Below, one piece after another: positions 33,400 through 41,745 of a stretch of DNA of 64,000 nucleotides. The DNA lies in NCBI GenBank assembly GCA_016721425.1, contig JADKID010000011.1, positions 186,001-250,000 on the forward strand, given 5' to 3'. Each line of letters opens with the position of its first letter. Within the stretch, counting starts at the first letter, position 1. The DNA comes from Bryobacterales bacterium (GTDB lineage Bacteria > Acidobacteriota > Terriglobia > Bryobacterales > Bryobacteraceae). The translations under genes and the position numbers were made by a program. The notes below the pieces were generated by a model. That model saw only the letters and a program-made list of their open reading frames with translations, was not told where the DNA came from and searched no databases.

Positions 33400-35163
33400 C
33401 TATCGGCTGCTCGTTTTCGCTAACTTCTTGGCGCCCTTGCGCAACTTGCTGGGCGGAATCGGATCTTCAGAACCCGAAGGCCCCGCGCGGGGCGCTTCCA
33501 CCTTAGACACCGGCAACTCAATCTGAATGGACGTTCCATGACGATCCACTCCGATCTGCCCGGCGGACTTGCCGGCCGCCATCTTTGGCGGTCCAGCCTT
33601 GCCGGCCGACTCTCCAGTCCTCGCCTTGGGCAGGCTTTTCACCACCAGGGTTCCACCCAAAAGGGCGACCCGTTCCCTAAGGCCCGAGAGACCGAAGCAA
33701 TCCCGGCGAGAGAAAGCTTCTTGCACCTGGAAGCCAACACCGTTGTCTTCTATGTGCATCCTCAAACACCCATCGGCCGAATCCACGGAAAGGTTTACAT
33801 TGGTGGCCAGAGAATGCTTAGCTATGTTGTTAAAAACCTCTTGGACCAAACGATAAAGTACTATCTCCACCATCTTCGATAGCTCCAGGCGGCGAGGCAG
33901 CCGCAGCCGGACCTCGGCGGCGTGCAGTCTTCGAAATCGCCCGATGAGCTGTCGCAGCGCCGCTGCCAGGCCCATCTGCTCCAGAATCGCCGGGCTGAGC
34001 GCGGCAATTAGGCGGCGGATCTCGACGATGGTGTGCTCCGTCATCTGCCGGACCTCAGACAGCCGGGAACACCACGCCCCCGCCGACTCCGGCATCTCCT
34101 GCTCCAGCATCTCCATCTGCAGCCTGACGCACAGCAGGGATTGCCCTGCCTCGTCATGCAACTCCCGGCTGATGCGCCGCCGCTCGGATTCCTCCACCTC
34201 CACCATGTGCTGCGCCAGGCGCCGCACCTGCTCTTCCCGGCGAGCCAGATTCTCCAGTAGCTTGGCCTTTTCCGCAGCCCTCCAGCAGCGCTCCGCGGCC
34301 GCCGAAAGCAACTCCAACTCCCGCGGCAGCCATTCGTACTGGCTGGCAAAGGCAAACTGCAGCACTCCTCTCAGCTGGTCCTCCGAATGCATCGGGATCG
34401 ACCACACATGGGCGAACTTCAGCCGCCACGGCGGCTCCAGGATCAGGCCGGTGGTCGGGCAACCGCCCTTTACAAGCCTGGGCTTGCCCAATGCAATGCG
34501 CACTCTGGGCTGTGCCTCCAGAGCCTGCCGCCCGGGTTGGTGGGGCGGAGTCCACGCCTTGCCGTCTTCGCTCAAAAGAAACAAACGCGCATCGTCGGCG
34601 CCCGTGTAGTTTTTCAGTACGGCAAGAAACCGCGGTAGCATCTCCTCCCACGTGCGGGACTCCACCTCTACGCGAAACAGCTCGTAGAAGGCGTGGCTCT
34701 CTGCCTCGCGGACCTGGTAGAAGGCGTTGTTCAGCGTCAGGATGACCAGGAAATGGAGCTGGCTGCGCACCCACGCCAGGTTGGCGGCCTCGGACTTGTG
34801 CCGGGGATCCACCAACTGCTGCAGGAGCTTCTCGTACTCACTCAAGCCCGCCACCACCGAGGCTGGCGTCAACCCCAGCTTTGCCAGACGCCGACCGCGG
34901 TATTGCACCGTTTCCAGGAATAGCGAAAGGGGTTCGCCGGCAACGAGAAGCTGTGCGGCCGCGCCGGGCGTGATGGCGAGCAGTGAATCCCGCTGTTCTC
35001 GGTCGTAGCCCAACTCCGTCATCCGCCGCACGAACTTGCGGCTGAGCGACGCCTCATGGGGCGCCACGGCCTCGGCCAGCCAGCGCAGTTGCTCCTGCAG
35101 TTGTTGGCTCAGCCCGGCAGCGGCATCGGCGAGTATTCCTGTGGCGTGCTCAGTAGCCTGCAC
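33400..35163 (-). CDS. Soluble HisKA_3 sensor kinase, degenerate globin-like N-terminus plus GAF
   Basis: 587 residues from GTG 35163; no membrane helix. Residues ~20-165 are all-helical and resemble a globin-sensor domain (RRLAKLGLTPASVVAGLSEY resembles the HxRIGLxPxWY region), but the haem-binding His position appears to be Leu. A GAF-like domain spans ~170-290. HisKA_3 has the phospho-His in RRRISRELHDEAGQSL (His336); the ATPase has NNIAKH (445-450), DNGVGF (473-478) and FGLSGLRERV. A ~30-residue Gly/Lys/Ala insert (512-541) interrupts the last strands. The partner is the adjacent NarL-type regulator. Confidence 0.85.
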   Translation of the reverse strand: MQATEHATGILADAAAGLSQQLQEQLRWLAEAVAPHEASLSRKFVRRMTELGYDREQRDSLLAITPGAAAQLLVAGEPLSLFLETVQYRGRRLAKLGLTPASVVAGLSEYEKLLQQLVDPRHKSEAANLAWVRSQLHFLVILTLNNAFYQVREAESHAFYELFRVEVESRTWEEMLPRFLAVLKNYTGADDARLFLLSEDGKAWTPPHQPGRQALEAQPRVRIALGKPRLVKGGCPTTGLILEPPWRLKFAHVWSIPMHSEDQLRGVLQFAFASQYEWLPRELELLSAAAERCWRAAEKAKLLENLARREEQVRRLAQHMVEVEESERRRISRELHDEAGQSLLCVRLQMEMLEQEMPESAGAWCSRLSEVRQMTEHTIVEIRRLIAALSPAILEQMGLAAALRQLIGRFRRLHAAEVRLRLPRRLELSKMVEIVLYRLVQEVFNNIAKHSLATNVNLSVDSADGCLRMHIEDNGVGFQVQEAFSRRDCFGLSGLRERVALLGGTLVVKSLPKARTGESAGKAGPPKMAAGKSAGQIGVDRHGTSIQIELPVSKVEAPRAGPSGSEDPIPPSKLRKGAKKLAKTSSR

Positions 35164-35341
35164 ACCCTCTCATCGGTTCTAAGAGTACTCGACTTTAGCC
35201 TAAGGTAATCTGCCTGAGTTCGCGAGGAAAAACGGCCGGGACCTGGTCTCCTCCGAGATGTTTGGTATCCCATCTTCAGGCCCCGTCGCGCCGTGACTAC
35301 AAACCTAGGCTTCTGCACGGGCTGATTCAACCCGGTCTCGT

Positions 35342-35353
35342 ACTGGTACCAGT
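35342..35353. promoter_or_regulatory. Perfect 12-bp palindrome, candidate operator
   Basis: ACTGGTACCAGT, 44 bp upstream of the TATAAT box of the MacA-like operon. A second inverted repeat, GCCCCG-CCG-CGGGGC (35379-35393), sits directly in front of that -10. Such sites commonly bind dimeric repressors or activators; the protein is unknown. Confidence 0.4.
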
Positions 35354-35396
35354 TGCCTCCCTCCCGCTTGGCAAACCCGCCCCGCCGCGGGGCGCG

Positions 35397-35402
35397 TATA
35401 AT
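35397..35402 (+). promoter_or_regulatory. -10 of MacA-like operon
   Basis: Consensus TATAAT. A TTGGCA lies upstream (35368-35373) but with 23-bp spacing, so a normal -35 is missing; activator dependence is possible. Predicted leader about 95 nt. Confidence 0.55.
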
Positions 35403-35458
35403 GTTAGTGATCGCAAACTTACACTACCTGGCGCGCGTTACAGTTTTTAAGAGAACAA

Positions 35459-35506
35459 ATGCGGGCTGAGCTGCGTCTAATCCTGACAGGAGCTGTGCAC
35501 TCGTGA
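35459..35506 (+). CDS. 15-codon leader ORF overlapping the MacA-like start
   Basis: ATG 35459 reads MRAELRLILTGAVHS and stops at a TGA that overlaps the GTG start of the next gene (GTGA, 35503-35506). AAGAGA lies eight bases upstream. The overlap would couple its translation to that of the adaptor gene. Whether it is translated is unproven. Confidence 0.35.
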   Translation: MRAELRLILTGAVHS

Positions 35507-36924
35507 AACGCAAGTGGAAATGGATATTGGGCGTGATGGCCCTGCTAGTGGTTGGCGGCGGTATCTTCGCCAGCGTCAAGATGAGCCAGCGCGGCATAGT
35601 CGCCGTGCAAACGGGTCGCTCGGTGCGCCAGGACTTGGTGAGCCAGGTGACTGCTTCGGGTGAGATCAAACCCCGGAACTATGTCAACATTGGCGCCAAC
35701 GTCATGGGCCGGATCGTCGAGCTCAACGTGAAGGAAGGCGATAAGGTCCAGCGGAACCAGACCCTGGCCCGGCTGGAAGCAGTCCAGGCGCAGGCCGACG
35801 TCCAGGCGCAGCAGGCTTCGTTGAACTCCTCTCTGGCTGAGGCCTCGGCCTCGGAATCCGGCGTCAAGGCCGTCGACGAGAATATGCGAACTGTACTGGC
35901 CGGAGTGGATCGGGCCAAGGCCGACCTCGAGAAGGCCCGTCTCGATTACGACCGCGCCCGCCAGTTGCTGGAAAGCAAGCTGATCCCCCGCCAGGAATTT
36001 GACGCCAAGAAGGCCTCTTTCGATTCGCTTGGCGCCAGCCTCCGCGAGGCTGAGGCCCGTGTCGCCCAGATGCGTGCCCAGCGGGAGCAGACGGCCGCCC
36101 AGCTTTCCGTTAGCCAGCGCCGCGTCGCTCAGACGCGCGCCACCTTGAGCCGCTTCAGCGACGTGCTGCAGAAGCACAACTCCGTCTCCCCGATCGATGG
36201 CATCGTCACCAACCTGCCCGTGCGCGTTGGCGAAACCGTAGTGCCCGGCGTGCAGAACTCCTCCGCCTCGCTGATCATGACGATCGCAGATATGAGCGTC
36301 ATCACGGCCGAGGTGAAGGTGGACGAGACCGACATCGTGAACGTCAAGCTCGATCAGGGCGCCGACATCACGATCGACGCCATCCCGAACCGCACGTTTA
36401 AGGGCCATGTGATCGAGATCGGCAACACTGCCATCCTGCGCTCCAGCGGCCTGGCCGCCAGCCAGAGCGCCGTCTCCAGCCAGGAGGCGAAAGATTTCAA
36501 GGTCGTCGTCGCGCTCGACAATCCCCCAACCGAGATCCGCCCGGGCCTCTCCTGCACGGCCAAGATCATCACCGCCACGCGCGAGAAAGCCCTCTCCATT
36601 CCGATCCAGGCGCTCACCGTCCGGCAGCGTGGCGATCTGGAGCCCGAGCAAAAGCCGGGTAACGTTCAGGCCGCCGCCAACGCCGATCCTGTTAAGGCCA
36701 AAAAAGACAAGGAAGAGCTCCAGGGCGTTTTCGTTGTCAAAGGCGAGAAGGCCGAGTTCCGCGAGGTCAAGACCGGCATCACCGGCGCTACCGACATCGA
36801 GGTACTTAGCGGAGTCAAAGACGGCGAAGAGATAATCACCGGCAGCTACAAGATCATCCGCACCCTGCGCAATCAGGCTAAGGTGAAGGTGGACAACAAA
36901 GCCCCGGTCAAGACGGAATCCTAG
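35503..36924 (+). CDS. MacA-like periplasmic adaptor (membrane fusion protein)
   Basis: 473 residues. An N-terminal membrane helix (WILGVMALLVVGGGIFASV) is followed by a lipoyl half (VMGRIVELNVKEGDKVQRNQ), a long coiled-coil hairpin (~85-215, with many Ala/Gln/Glu heptads), the second lipoyl half (VSPIDGIVTNLPVRVGETVV) and a beta-barrel/membrane-proximal part with DETDIVNVKLDQGADI. This is the MacA/HlyD architecture used with MacB-type ABC exporters. GTG 35503 has AGGAG 10 bases upstream. The ATPase gene follows by 22 bp, but no permease does. Confidence 0.9.
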   Translation: MKRKWKWILGVMALLVVGGGIFASVKMSQRGIVAVQTGRSVRQDLVSQVTASGEIKPRNYVNIGANVMGRIVELNVKEGDKVQRNQTLARLEAVQAQADVQAQQASLNSSLAEASASESGVKAVDENMRTVLAGVDRAKADLEKARLDYDRARQLLESKLIPRQEFDAKKASFDSLGASLREAEARVAQMRAQREQTAAQLSVSQRRVAQTRATLSRFSDVLQKHNSVSPIDGIVTNLPVRVGETVVPGVQNSSASLIMTIADMSVITAEVKVDETDIVNVKLDQGADITIDAIPNRTFKGHVIEIGNTAILRSSGLAASQSAVSSQEAKDFKVVVALDNPPTEIRPGLSCTAKIITATREKALSIPIQALTVRQRGDLEPEQKPGNVQAAANADPVKAKKDKEELQGVFVVKGEKAEFREVKTGITGATDIEVLSGVKDGEEIITGSYKIIRTLRNQAKVKVDNKAPVKTES

Positions 36925-36946
36925 TTGGTAAGGAAGCGCGATCGCA

Positions 36947-37699
36947 ATGGCTACAGCTGAAATTAGCGAGAAACTCGCACGCGGCGAAGAACTCAAGCGG
37001 AATAACATCGTCATCCGGACGTACGATCTCTGGAAGACCTACGTCATGGGCGATCAGGAGATCCACGCCGTTTCCGGCGTTGATTGCGAGATCAAGCGCG
37101 GCGAGTATGTGGCCATCATGGGACCGTCCGGCTCCGGCAAGTCCACCCTGATGAACCTCATCGGCTGCCTCGACACGCCCAGCAAGGGCGACTACTACAT
37201 CAACGGCAGTCTGGTCAGCGACATGACGGATGACGAGCTGGCGCGCATCCGCAATAAGGAAATCGGCTTCGTTTTCCAGACCTTCAACCTGCTGCCGCGC
37301 GCCACCGCACTGCACAACGTGGAACTGCCTCTGATCTACTCCGGCATCGCCGCCGAAGCGCGCATCGAGCGCGCCAAGCACGCCCTGCGCATTGTCGACC
37401 TTGAAAAGCGCATGTACCACAAGCCCAGTGAGCTTTCGGGCGGCCAGCGCCAACGCGTCGCCATCGCCCGTGCCCTGGTCAACGATCCATCCATTCTGCT
37501 CGCCGACGAGCCCACCGGCAACCTGGACTCCGCCACCAGCGTGGAAATCATGGGGCTTTTTGAGCGACTCCACTCTCAGGGCAACACCATCGTTCTGGTC
37601 ACCCACGAGCGCGACATCGCAGAATACGCACACCGCATCATCACCGTCCGCGACGGCAAGGTCTCTCGCGACGAAGTCAACATCCACCACCGCGCGTAA
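36947..37699 (+). CDS. MacB-type ABC ATPase without adjacent permease
   Basis: 250 residues; ABC ATPase of the LolD/MacB group with Walker A GPSGSGKST, Q-loop FVFQTFNLLPRATALHNVEL, signature LSGGQRQRVAIARAL, Walker B ILLADEPTGNLD and H-loop VTHERD. In most genomes the next gene is a MacB/FtsX-like permease; here a terminator and a minus-strand gene follow. The two orphan permeases at 58-60.5 kb are the nearest candidates to complete the exporter. Confidence 0.92.
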   Translation: MATAEISEKLARGEELKRNNIVIRTYDLWKTYVMGDQEIHAVSGVDCEIKRGEYVAIMGPSGSGKSTLMNLIGCLDTPSKGDYYINGSLVSDMTDDELARIRNKEIGFVFQTFNLLPRATALHNVELPLIYSGIAAEARIERAKHALRIVDLEKRMYHKPSELSGGQRQRVAIARALVNDPSILLADEPTGNLDSATSVEIMGLFERLHSQGNTIVLVTHERDIAEYAHRIITVRDGKVSRDEVNIHHRA

Positions 37700-37718
37700 T
37701 TCACCGATCCCCGCACGT

Positions 37719-37752
37719 CAGGCAGCTCCACCCCGGGGCTGCCTGCTTCTTA
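37719..37752 (+). terminator. Terminator after MacB-type ATPase gene
   Basis: CAGGCAGC (37719-37726) pairs perfectly with GCTGCCTG (37738-37745), followed by CTTCTT. It lies between convergent genes and reaches the stop codon of the deacetylase gene. Confidence 0.75.
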
Positions 37753-39123
37753 ACGGAGCCGTGCCGGCTTGAGAGTCCAGGCCTGGAGCCTGGCGAGTTC
37801 CATCAGTCCCTCCGGTGCGAAACCCGCGGGATGGATCACCCAATCGTAGAGCTTGGCGGCGTTCGAGCCGATCCGCTTCTCCTGATCCAGTCGGCCCCGG
37901 CGAACCCGCGCCACGGGCGCGCCCGGCTCAACGCCCGCCAGCGTGGCGGCGAAATCCGGAAGGCTTAGGCGTTGGCTGCCGATGGCGACGCTATCGGGCA
38001 GGCGGTGCGTTTGCCGCACGAAATCGGCGGCGTCGGCGACGGCGCGCACCCAGGCGGCGCGCGGAATCTCCGCGGCGGCGTAGTTGGAATCCACCCGGCG
38101 CAGCGGTCCATCCACATATTGGGCGGGCAAGCCGAGCAGAGTCAGCAGGAGCTCGGCCGCGGAGTGGCCGTCGTGTGCGTCGATGCTCTCGGCGAGGCGC
38201 CGGGCGGCGGCCGGTGGGGCGGCGGAATCGCGGGGCTCAAAGAACTGGGGGATGTCGCGGGCGGTGACGATGCGCACGCCGGGGGTTTGGCGGACATGAT
38301 CAACGAAGGCGAGGAAGAGCCGGTAGGCCTGCTCCGAGGATTCCGCCGTGCGCCTGCGCGGCATGCGCCAGCTAGAGCGTTCCGGGTTGGCGCCATGGCG
38401 GAAATTCACGCCGTCCCAGAACTCCGTGGTGACGAACTCCGTGGGGTGATAGTAGGTCTGGGCGACGCCGCCGCCCCGCTGGCGCAAGGCGGCCACGGCC
38501 GCGTCAAAACTCCGCTTGGCGGTGTCGAGGCCGGCGGGGTTGTCGAGACCGGTGCGCATGGTATGGGGGCCCAGATTAAAGACGTAGAGCATCCCGCCAT
38601 ACCAGAACGGTTGCTGATCAAAGGCCACGTGCGAGCCATCGTCCATGTAGACGGGCACGCCCCACTGGCGGAGAGTGAGATTGGCCTGAGGCGCCCAGGA
38701 GTTCCCAGGCTGGCCATAGCAACTGGGCGTGACGCCAAAGATCCGTTGCAGATCGCGCAGGCCCTGCTCTTCGCGCCGGGCGAATTCGGCCGCGCCGTCC
38801 AGCATGCCCATGGGCGCCAGGTACTCCGCCGGGGTGGGATGAATGCTGTGGTAGTTGGAGTGGTAGCCGATGTCGTGGGCGGCCAGCGCGCGGAGCACGT
38901 CAGTCCGCTTGCGCTGCTCCAACACGCGGGCTTTTTCGCCGACGATCTTGAAGGTGGCCCGGATGCCACGCTGGGTGAGGTCCTGCGCCAGGCGGAGCGC
39001 GGCGTCATCGGAGGCCGGCTCGACGTAGTCCTCGGTGTCGAACCAGAGCAGCCAGTAGACGGGCGGCTCGGCGGCGCGCGTGAGAGTGCCGGCGAGCAAG
39101 AGGAATGCAAGTAGTAGTTTCAT
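37750..39123 (-). CDS. Secreted polysaccharide deacetylase-like protein
   Basis: 457 residues. Signal peptide MKLLLAFLLLAGTLTRAAE. The N-terminal NodB-like barrel has the metal/catalytic Asp pair in FDTEDYVEP and the zinc histidines in HSNYHSIHPTPAEY, with RGIRATFKIVGEKARVL between them. The C-terminal ~170 residues (after residue 280) contain no motif I can name. It probably deacetylates a polysaccharide in the periplasm. It starts 3 bp after the P1 peptidase stop, so both are in one transcript. Confidence 0.85.
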   Translation of the reverse strand: MKLLLAFLLLAGTLTRAAEPPVYWLLWFDTEDYVEPASDDAALRLAQDLTQRGIRATFKIVGEKARVLEQRKRTDVLRALAAHDIGYHSNYHSIHPTPAEYLAPMGMLDGAAEFARREEQGLRDLQRIFGVTPSCYGQPGNSWAPQANLTLRQWGVPVYMDDGSHVAFDQQPFWYGGMLYVFNLGPHTMRTGLDNPAGLDTAKRSFDAAVAALRQRGGGVAQTYYHPTEFVTTEFWDGVNFRHGANPERSSWRMPRRRTAESSEQAYRLFLAFVDHVRQTPGVRIVTARDIPQFFEPRDSAAPPAAARRLAESIDAHDGHSAAELLLTLLGLPAQYVDGPLRRVDSNYAAAEIPRAAWVRAVADAADFVRQTHRLPDSVAIGSQRLSLPDFAATLAGVEPGAPVARVRRGRLDQEKRIGSNAAKLYDWVIHPAGFAPEGLMELARLQAWTLKPARLR

Positions 39124-39126
39124 AGT

Positions 39127-40080
39127 TCAACCAGCCAACCCAGGGATGCCGCCCATCGTACGGGCAGCCTGCACGGCGCGGAGGATCGCGATGGCGACGG
39201 CCTCGCCGGCGGCGACGCCCAGTGAATCCACAGAGGCGGCCAGGGTGCCGCAGGAGAGGGCAATAGCGAGGTCGCCGTCCATCGAGGTATGCACGGGGCT
39301 GATGGCGCGCACGAGGCCGTGGTGGGCCATCTGGGCGACTTTGGCGGCCTGCACCTTGTCGAGGCGCCCGTTGGTGGCGACGACGGCCAGAGTCGTGTTC
39401 TCGCGCCTCAGCCCGCCGGTGGCGCCGCGCGCCTTCATCCACTCCGCCGAGTTCAGAAAGTCTCTCGAATCCGCCGTCTTTCGGGCGCCGGCGATGATCT
39501 TGCGCGTATCCGGATGGACCACGTCGCCCACGGCATTCACGGCCACCAGCGCGGAGACCAGCACTCCGCCGGGCAGCGATACGGTCCACGAGCCGATGCC
39601 GCTCTTCATCGCGTTCTTCATACCCAGCATCTTGCCGACGGTGGCGCCCGTGCCCGCGCCGACGCAACCTTCGGTCACAGCCGCATCCGTCGCGGCGGCC
39701 GCGGCGGCCTCGCCCATCTCGCGGGTGGGCCGCACGCCGGGCTTGCCGATGCCCAGGTCATAGAGGATGGCGGCGGGAACGATGGGGACCACCCCGCCGC
39801 CGGTGGGGAAGCCGACGCCTTTCCGCTCCAGATAGCGCCGCACGCCGCTGGCCGCTTCCAGCCCATACGCACTGCCGCCGGCGAGTACAACGGCGTGGAC
39901 GCCGGTGGTGATGTGGAACGGGCTCATCACGTCCATCTCTTCGGTGCCGCTGGCGCCGCCGCGGATGTCACAGCCGGCCACGGCGCCCCTCTCGCAGAGC
40001 ACAACGGTGCAGCCGGTGAGCGCGTCAAAATCGGAGTGATGCCCGACTTTGACGCCCGAGATATCTGTTAAGCCTTTCAT
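39127..40080 (-). CDS. P1 (DmpA/NylC-type) self-cleaving Ntn hydrolase
   Basis: 317 residues. The N-terminal GVKVGHHSDFDALTGCTVVL is typical of the P1/S58 family, as is VLAGGSAYGLEAASGVRRYL. The probable self-cleavage point is Asn228-Thr229 in RRENTTLAVVATN; NylC (nylon-oligomer hydrolase) of this family is cut between Asn and Thr, and the exposed Thr is the nucleophile. PVHTSMDGD near the C-terminus is also conserved. Substrates range from D-amino peptides to oligoamides. ATG 40080 is chosen because the N-terminal motif begins directly after it. Confidence 0.87.
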   Translation of the reverse strand: MKGLTDISGVKVGHHSDFDALTGCTVVLCERGAVAGCDIRGGASGTEEMDVMSPFHITTGVHAVVLAGGSAYGLEAASGVRRYLERKGVGFPTGGGVVPIVPAAILYDLGIGKPGVRPTREMGEAAAAAATDAAVTEGCVGAGTGATVGKMLGMKNAMKSGIGSWTVSLPGGVLVSALVAVNAVGDVVHPDTRKIIAGARKTADSRDFLNSAEWMKARGATGGLRRENTTLAVVATNGRLDKVQAAKVAQMAHHGLVRAISPVHTSMDGDLAIALSCGTLAASVDSLGVAAGEAVAIAILRAVQAARTMGGIPGLAG

Positions 40081-40141
40081 CGACGGTCCTGTCCTTCCGC
40101 CCCCGTATGCTAGCATCAAATCTCAAAGGGATCACCCTCTT

Positions 40142-40900
40142 TTGTTGGAACTTCTCAAGGCTCCGATCCTCACTTTCCAGGAGTTCGTGCTGCTCTCAGG
40201 GCGGGCGGTGCGCGGCATCTTCCGGAAGCCGTACTACTGGGACGACGTCTTCCTCCAGATGGACCTGATCGGCGTGGGCAGCCTGCCTGTGGTGATTCTC
40301 ACCGGCTTCTTCAGCGGCGCGGTGATGGCCTTGCAGATGTCGCGCGCCTTGCAGAAGTACGGCGCCACGAGCCAGGTTGGCATGATCGTGGCCATTACGC
40401 TGGTCCGCGAGATGGGTCCGGTACTGACGGCGCTGATGGTGGCGGGCCGAAACTCGTCCGGTATGGCGAGTGAACTGGGCTCCATGAAGGTGACGGAGCA
40501 GATCGACGCGATGCGCGCGCTGGGCACGGATCCAATCATGAAACTGGTGAAGCCCCGCTTGCTGGCTACCGCGTTTGTGCTTCCATTGCTCACCGTGCTG
40601 GCCGATTTTGTGGGCCTGGTCGGCGGCTATCTGGTGGCATGCAAGATGCTCCACCTGACCACTTCATCAGAGTATTGGAGCAGCGCGTGGCAGGCCATTG
40701 AATACGACGATATCGCACAGGGGCTGTTAAAACCCTTCGTGTTTGCGATCGTGCTGTCGCTCGTTGGGTGCCACTACGGCATGAGGACCAAGGGCGGCAC
40801 GCAAGGCGTGGGCCGGGCCACCACGCAGGCCGTTGTGGTGGCGTCCGTGTGGGTGGTGGTGCTTACGTTTATCATTGGCCGCGTTTTCGTGACGATGTGA
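40142..40900 (+). CDS. mlaE: MlaE-family lipid ABC permease
   Basis: 252 residues from TTG 40142, chosen because AAGGGA precedes it and length then fits MlaE. Five to six membrane helices; conserved blocks are LTGFFSGAVMALQMSRAL, VREMGPVLTALMVAGRNSSG with MASELGSMKVTEQIDAMRALG, and the C-terminal GMRTKGGTQGVGRATTQAVV. MlaE moves phospholipids between the membranes with MlaF and MlaD. A TATGCT box (40106-40111) lies upstream. The gene is divergent from the P1 peptidase and leads a four-gene operon. Confidence 0.92.
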   Translation: MLELLKAPILTFQEFVLLSGRAVRGIFRKPYYWDDVFLQMDLIGVGSLPVVILTGFFSGAVMALQMSRALQKYGATSQVGMIVAITLVREMGPVLTALMVAGRNSSGMASELGSMKVTEQIDAMRALGTDPIMKLVKPRLLATAFVLPLLTVLADFVGLVGGYLVACKMLHLTTSSEYWSSAWQAIEYDDIAQGLLKPFVFAIVLSLVGCHYGMRTKGGTQGVGRATTQAVVVASVWVVVLTFIIGRVFVTM

Positions 40901-40901
40901 T

Positions 40902-41711
40902 ATGGAGCAGACTGACGCCGGCCCCATCCTGATTTTTCGTAATGTCAGCTTCGGCTTCGACGACAATCTGGTGCTGCGCGACGTGAGCTTTGAGTTGACG
41001 CGCGGCGCCACACTGATCATCCATGGAGCGGCAGGCAGCGGCAAGACGGTGCTGTTGAAGATTGCGCTGGGCCTGCTGCGGCCTACCTCGGGCCGCGTGA
41101 TCCTGTTTGGGCTGGATGTCACCGAGTACACGGAGCAGCAGTGGTTTGACGTTCGCAGCCGCATTGGTGTTCTCTTTCAGGAAGGCGGGTTGTTCGATTC
41201 GTTTTCCATCGAGGACAACGTGGGCTATCCTCTGGTGAACCAGCCCCTGTTGCAGGTGCCGCCCGAGGAGGTGGCGCCGCGGGTGGAACAGTCGCTGGAG
41301 TTTGTCGAGCTGGGCCACACGCTGGAGAAGTTCCCCAGTGAGCTTTCGGGCGGCATGAGGCGCCGGGTAGGTATCGCACGGGCCATTGTGACGCAGCCGG
41401 AGCTGATGCTGTACGATTCGCCGACTGCGGGTCTGGATCCGATCACGGCGAACACGATCATGGCCCTCATCGTGAAAGGGCGGGATATGCGGCACGCCAC
41501 TACGTTGATCGTGACGCATCGCCATCAGGATGGTGAGATCCTGGAACGATACCGGTGGGACGACAGCATCGGCGGTCTGCAGAAGCTGGAGGGCGTGAGC
41601 GCCGGCACGCGCTACCTAGTGCTGGAGGATGGACGGATTGCCTTCCTTGGCTCGCCGGCGGAGTTTGACGCTTGTAACGATCCTCACGTGGCACAGTTCA
41701 GCAGCCGATAG
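40902..41711 (+). CDS. mlaF: MlaF-like ABC ATPase with Ser in place of Walker B Glu
   Basis: 269 residues. Walker A GAAGSGKT (42-49), Q-loop VLFQEGGLFDSFSIEDNV, signature LSGGMRRRVGIARAI, H-loop VTHRH. The Walker B reads LMLYDSPTAGLDP: Ser173 (codon TCG) stands where ABC ATPases have the catalytic Glu. The ~45 residues after the H-loop (RYRWDDSIGGLQKLEG) are an insertion relative to short ATPases. It starts 1 bp after mlaE and should energise phospholipid transport; how it hydrolyses ATP without the Glu is a question. Confidence 0.9.
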   Translation: MEQTDAGPILIFRNVSFGFDDNLVLRDVSFELTRGATLIIHGAAGSGKTVLLKIALGLLRPTSGRVILFGLDVTEYTEQQWFDVRSRIGVLFQEGGLFDSFSIEDNVGYPLVNQPLLQVPPEEVAPRVEQSLEFVELGHTLEKFPSELSGGMRRRVGIARAIVTQPELMLYDSPTAGLDPITANTIMALIVKGRDMRHATTLIVTHRHQDGEILERYRWDDSIGGLQKLEGVSAGTRYLVLEDGRIAFLGSPAEFDACNDPHVAQFSSR

Positions 41712-41745
41712 GGCGCCGGACATGGGATTCTAGGAGACAGAGCAA

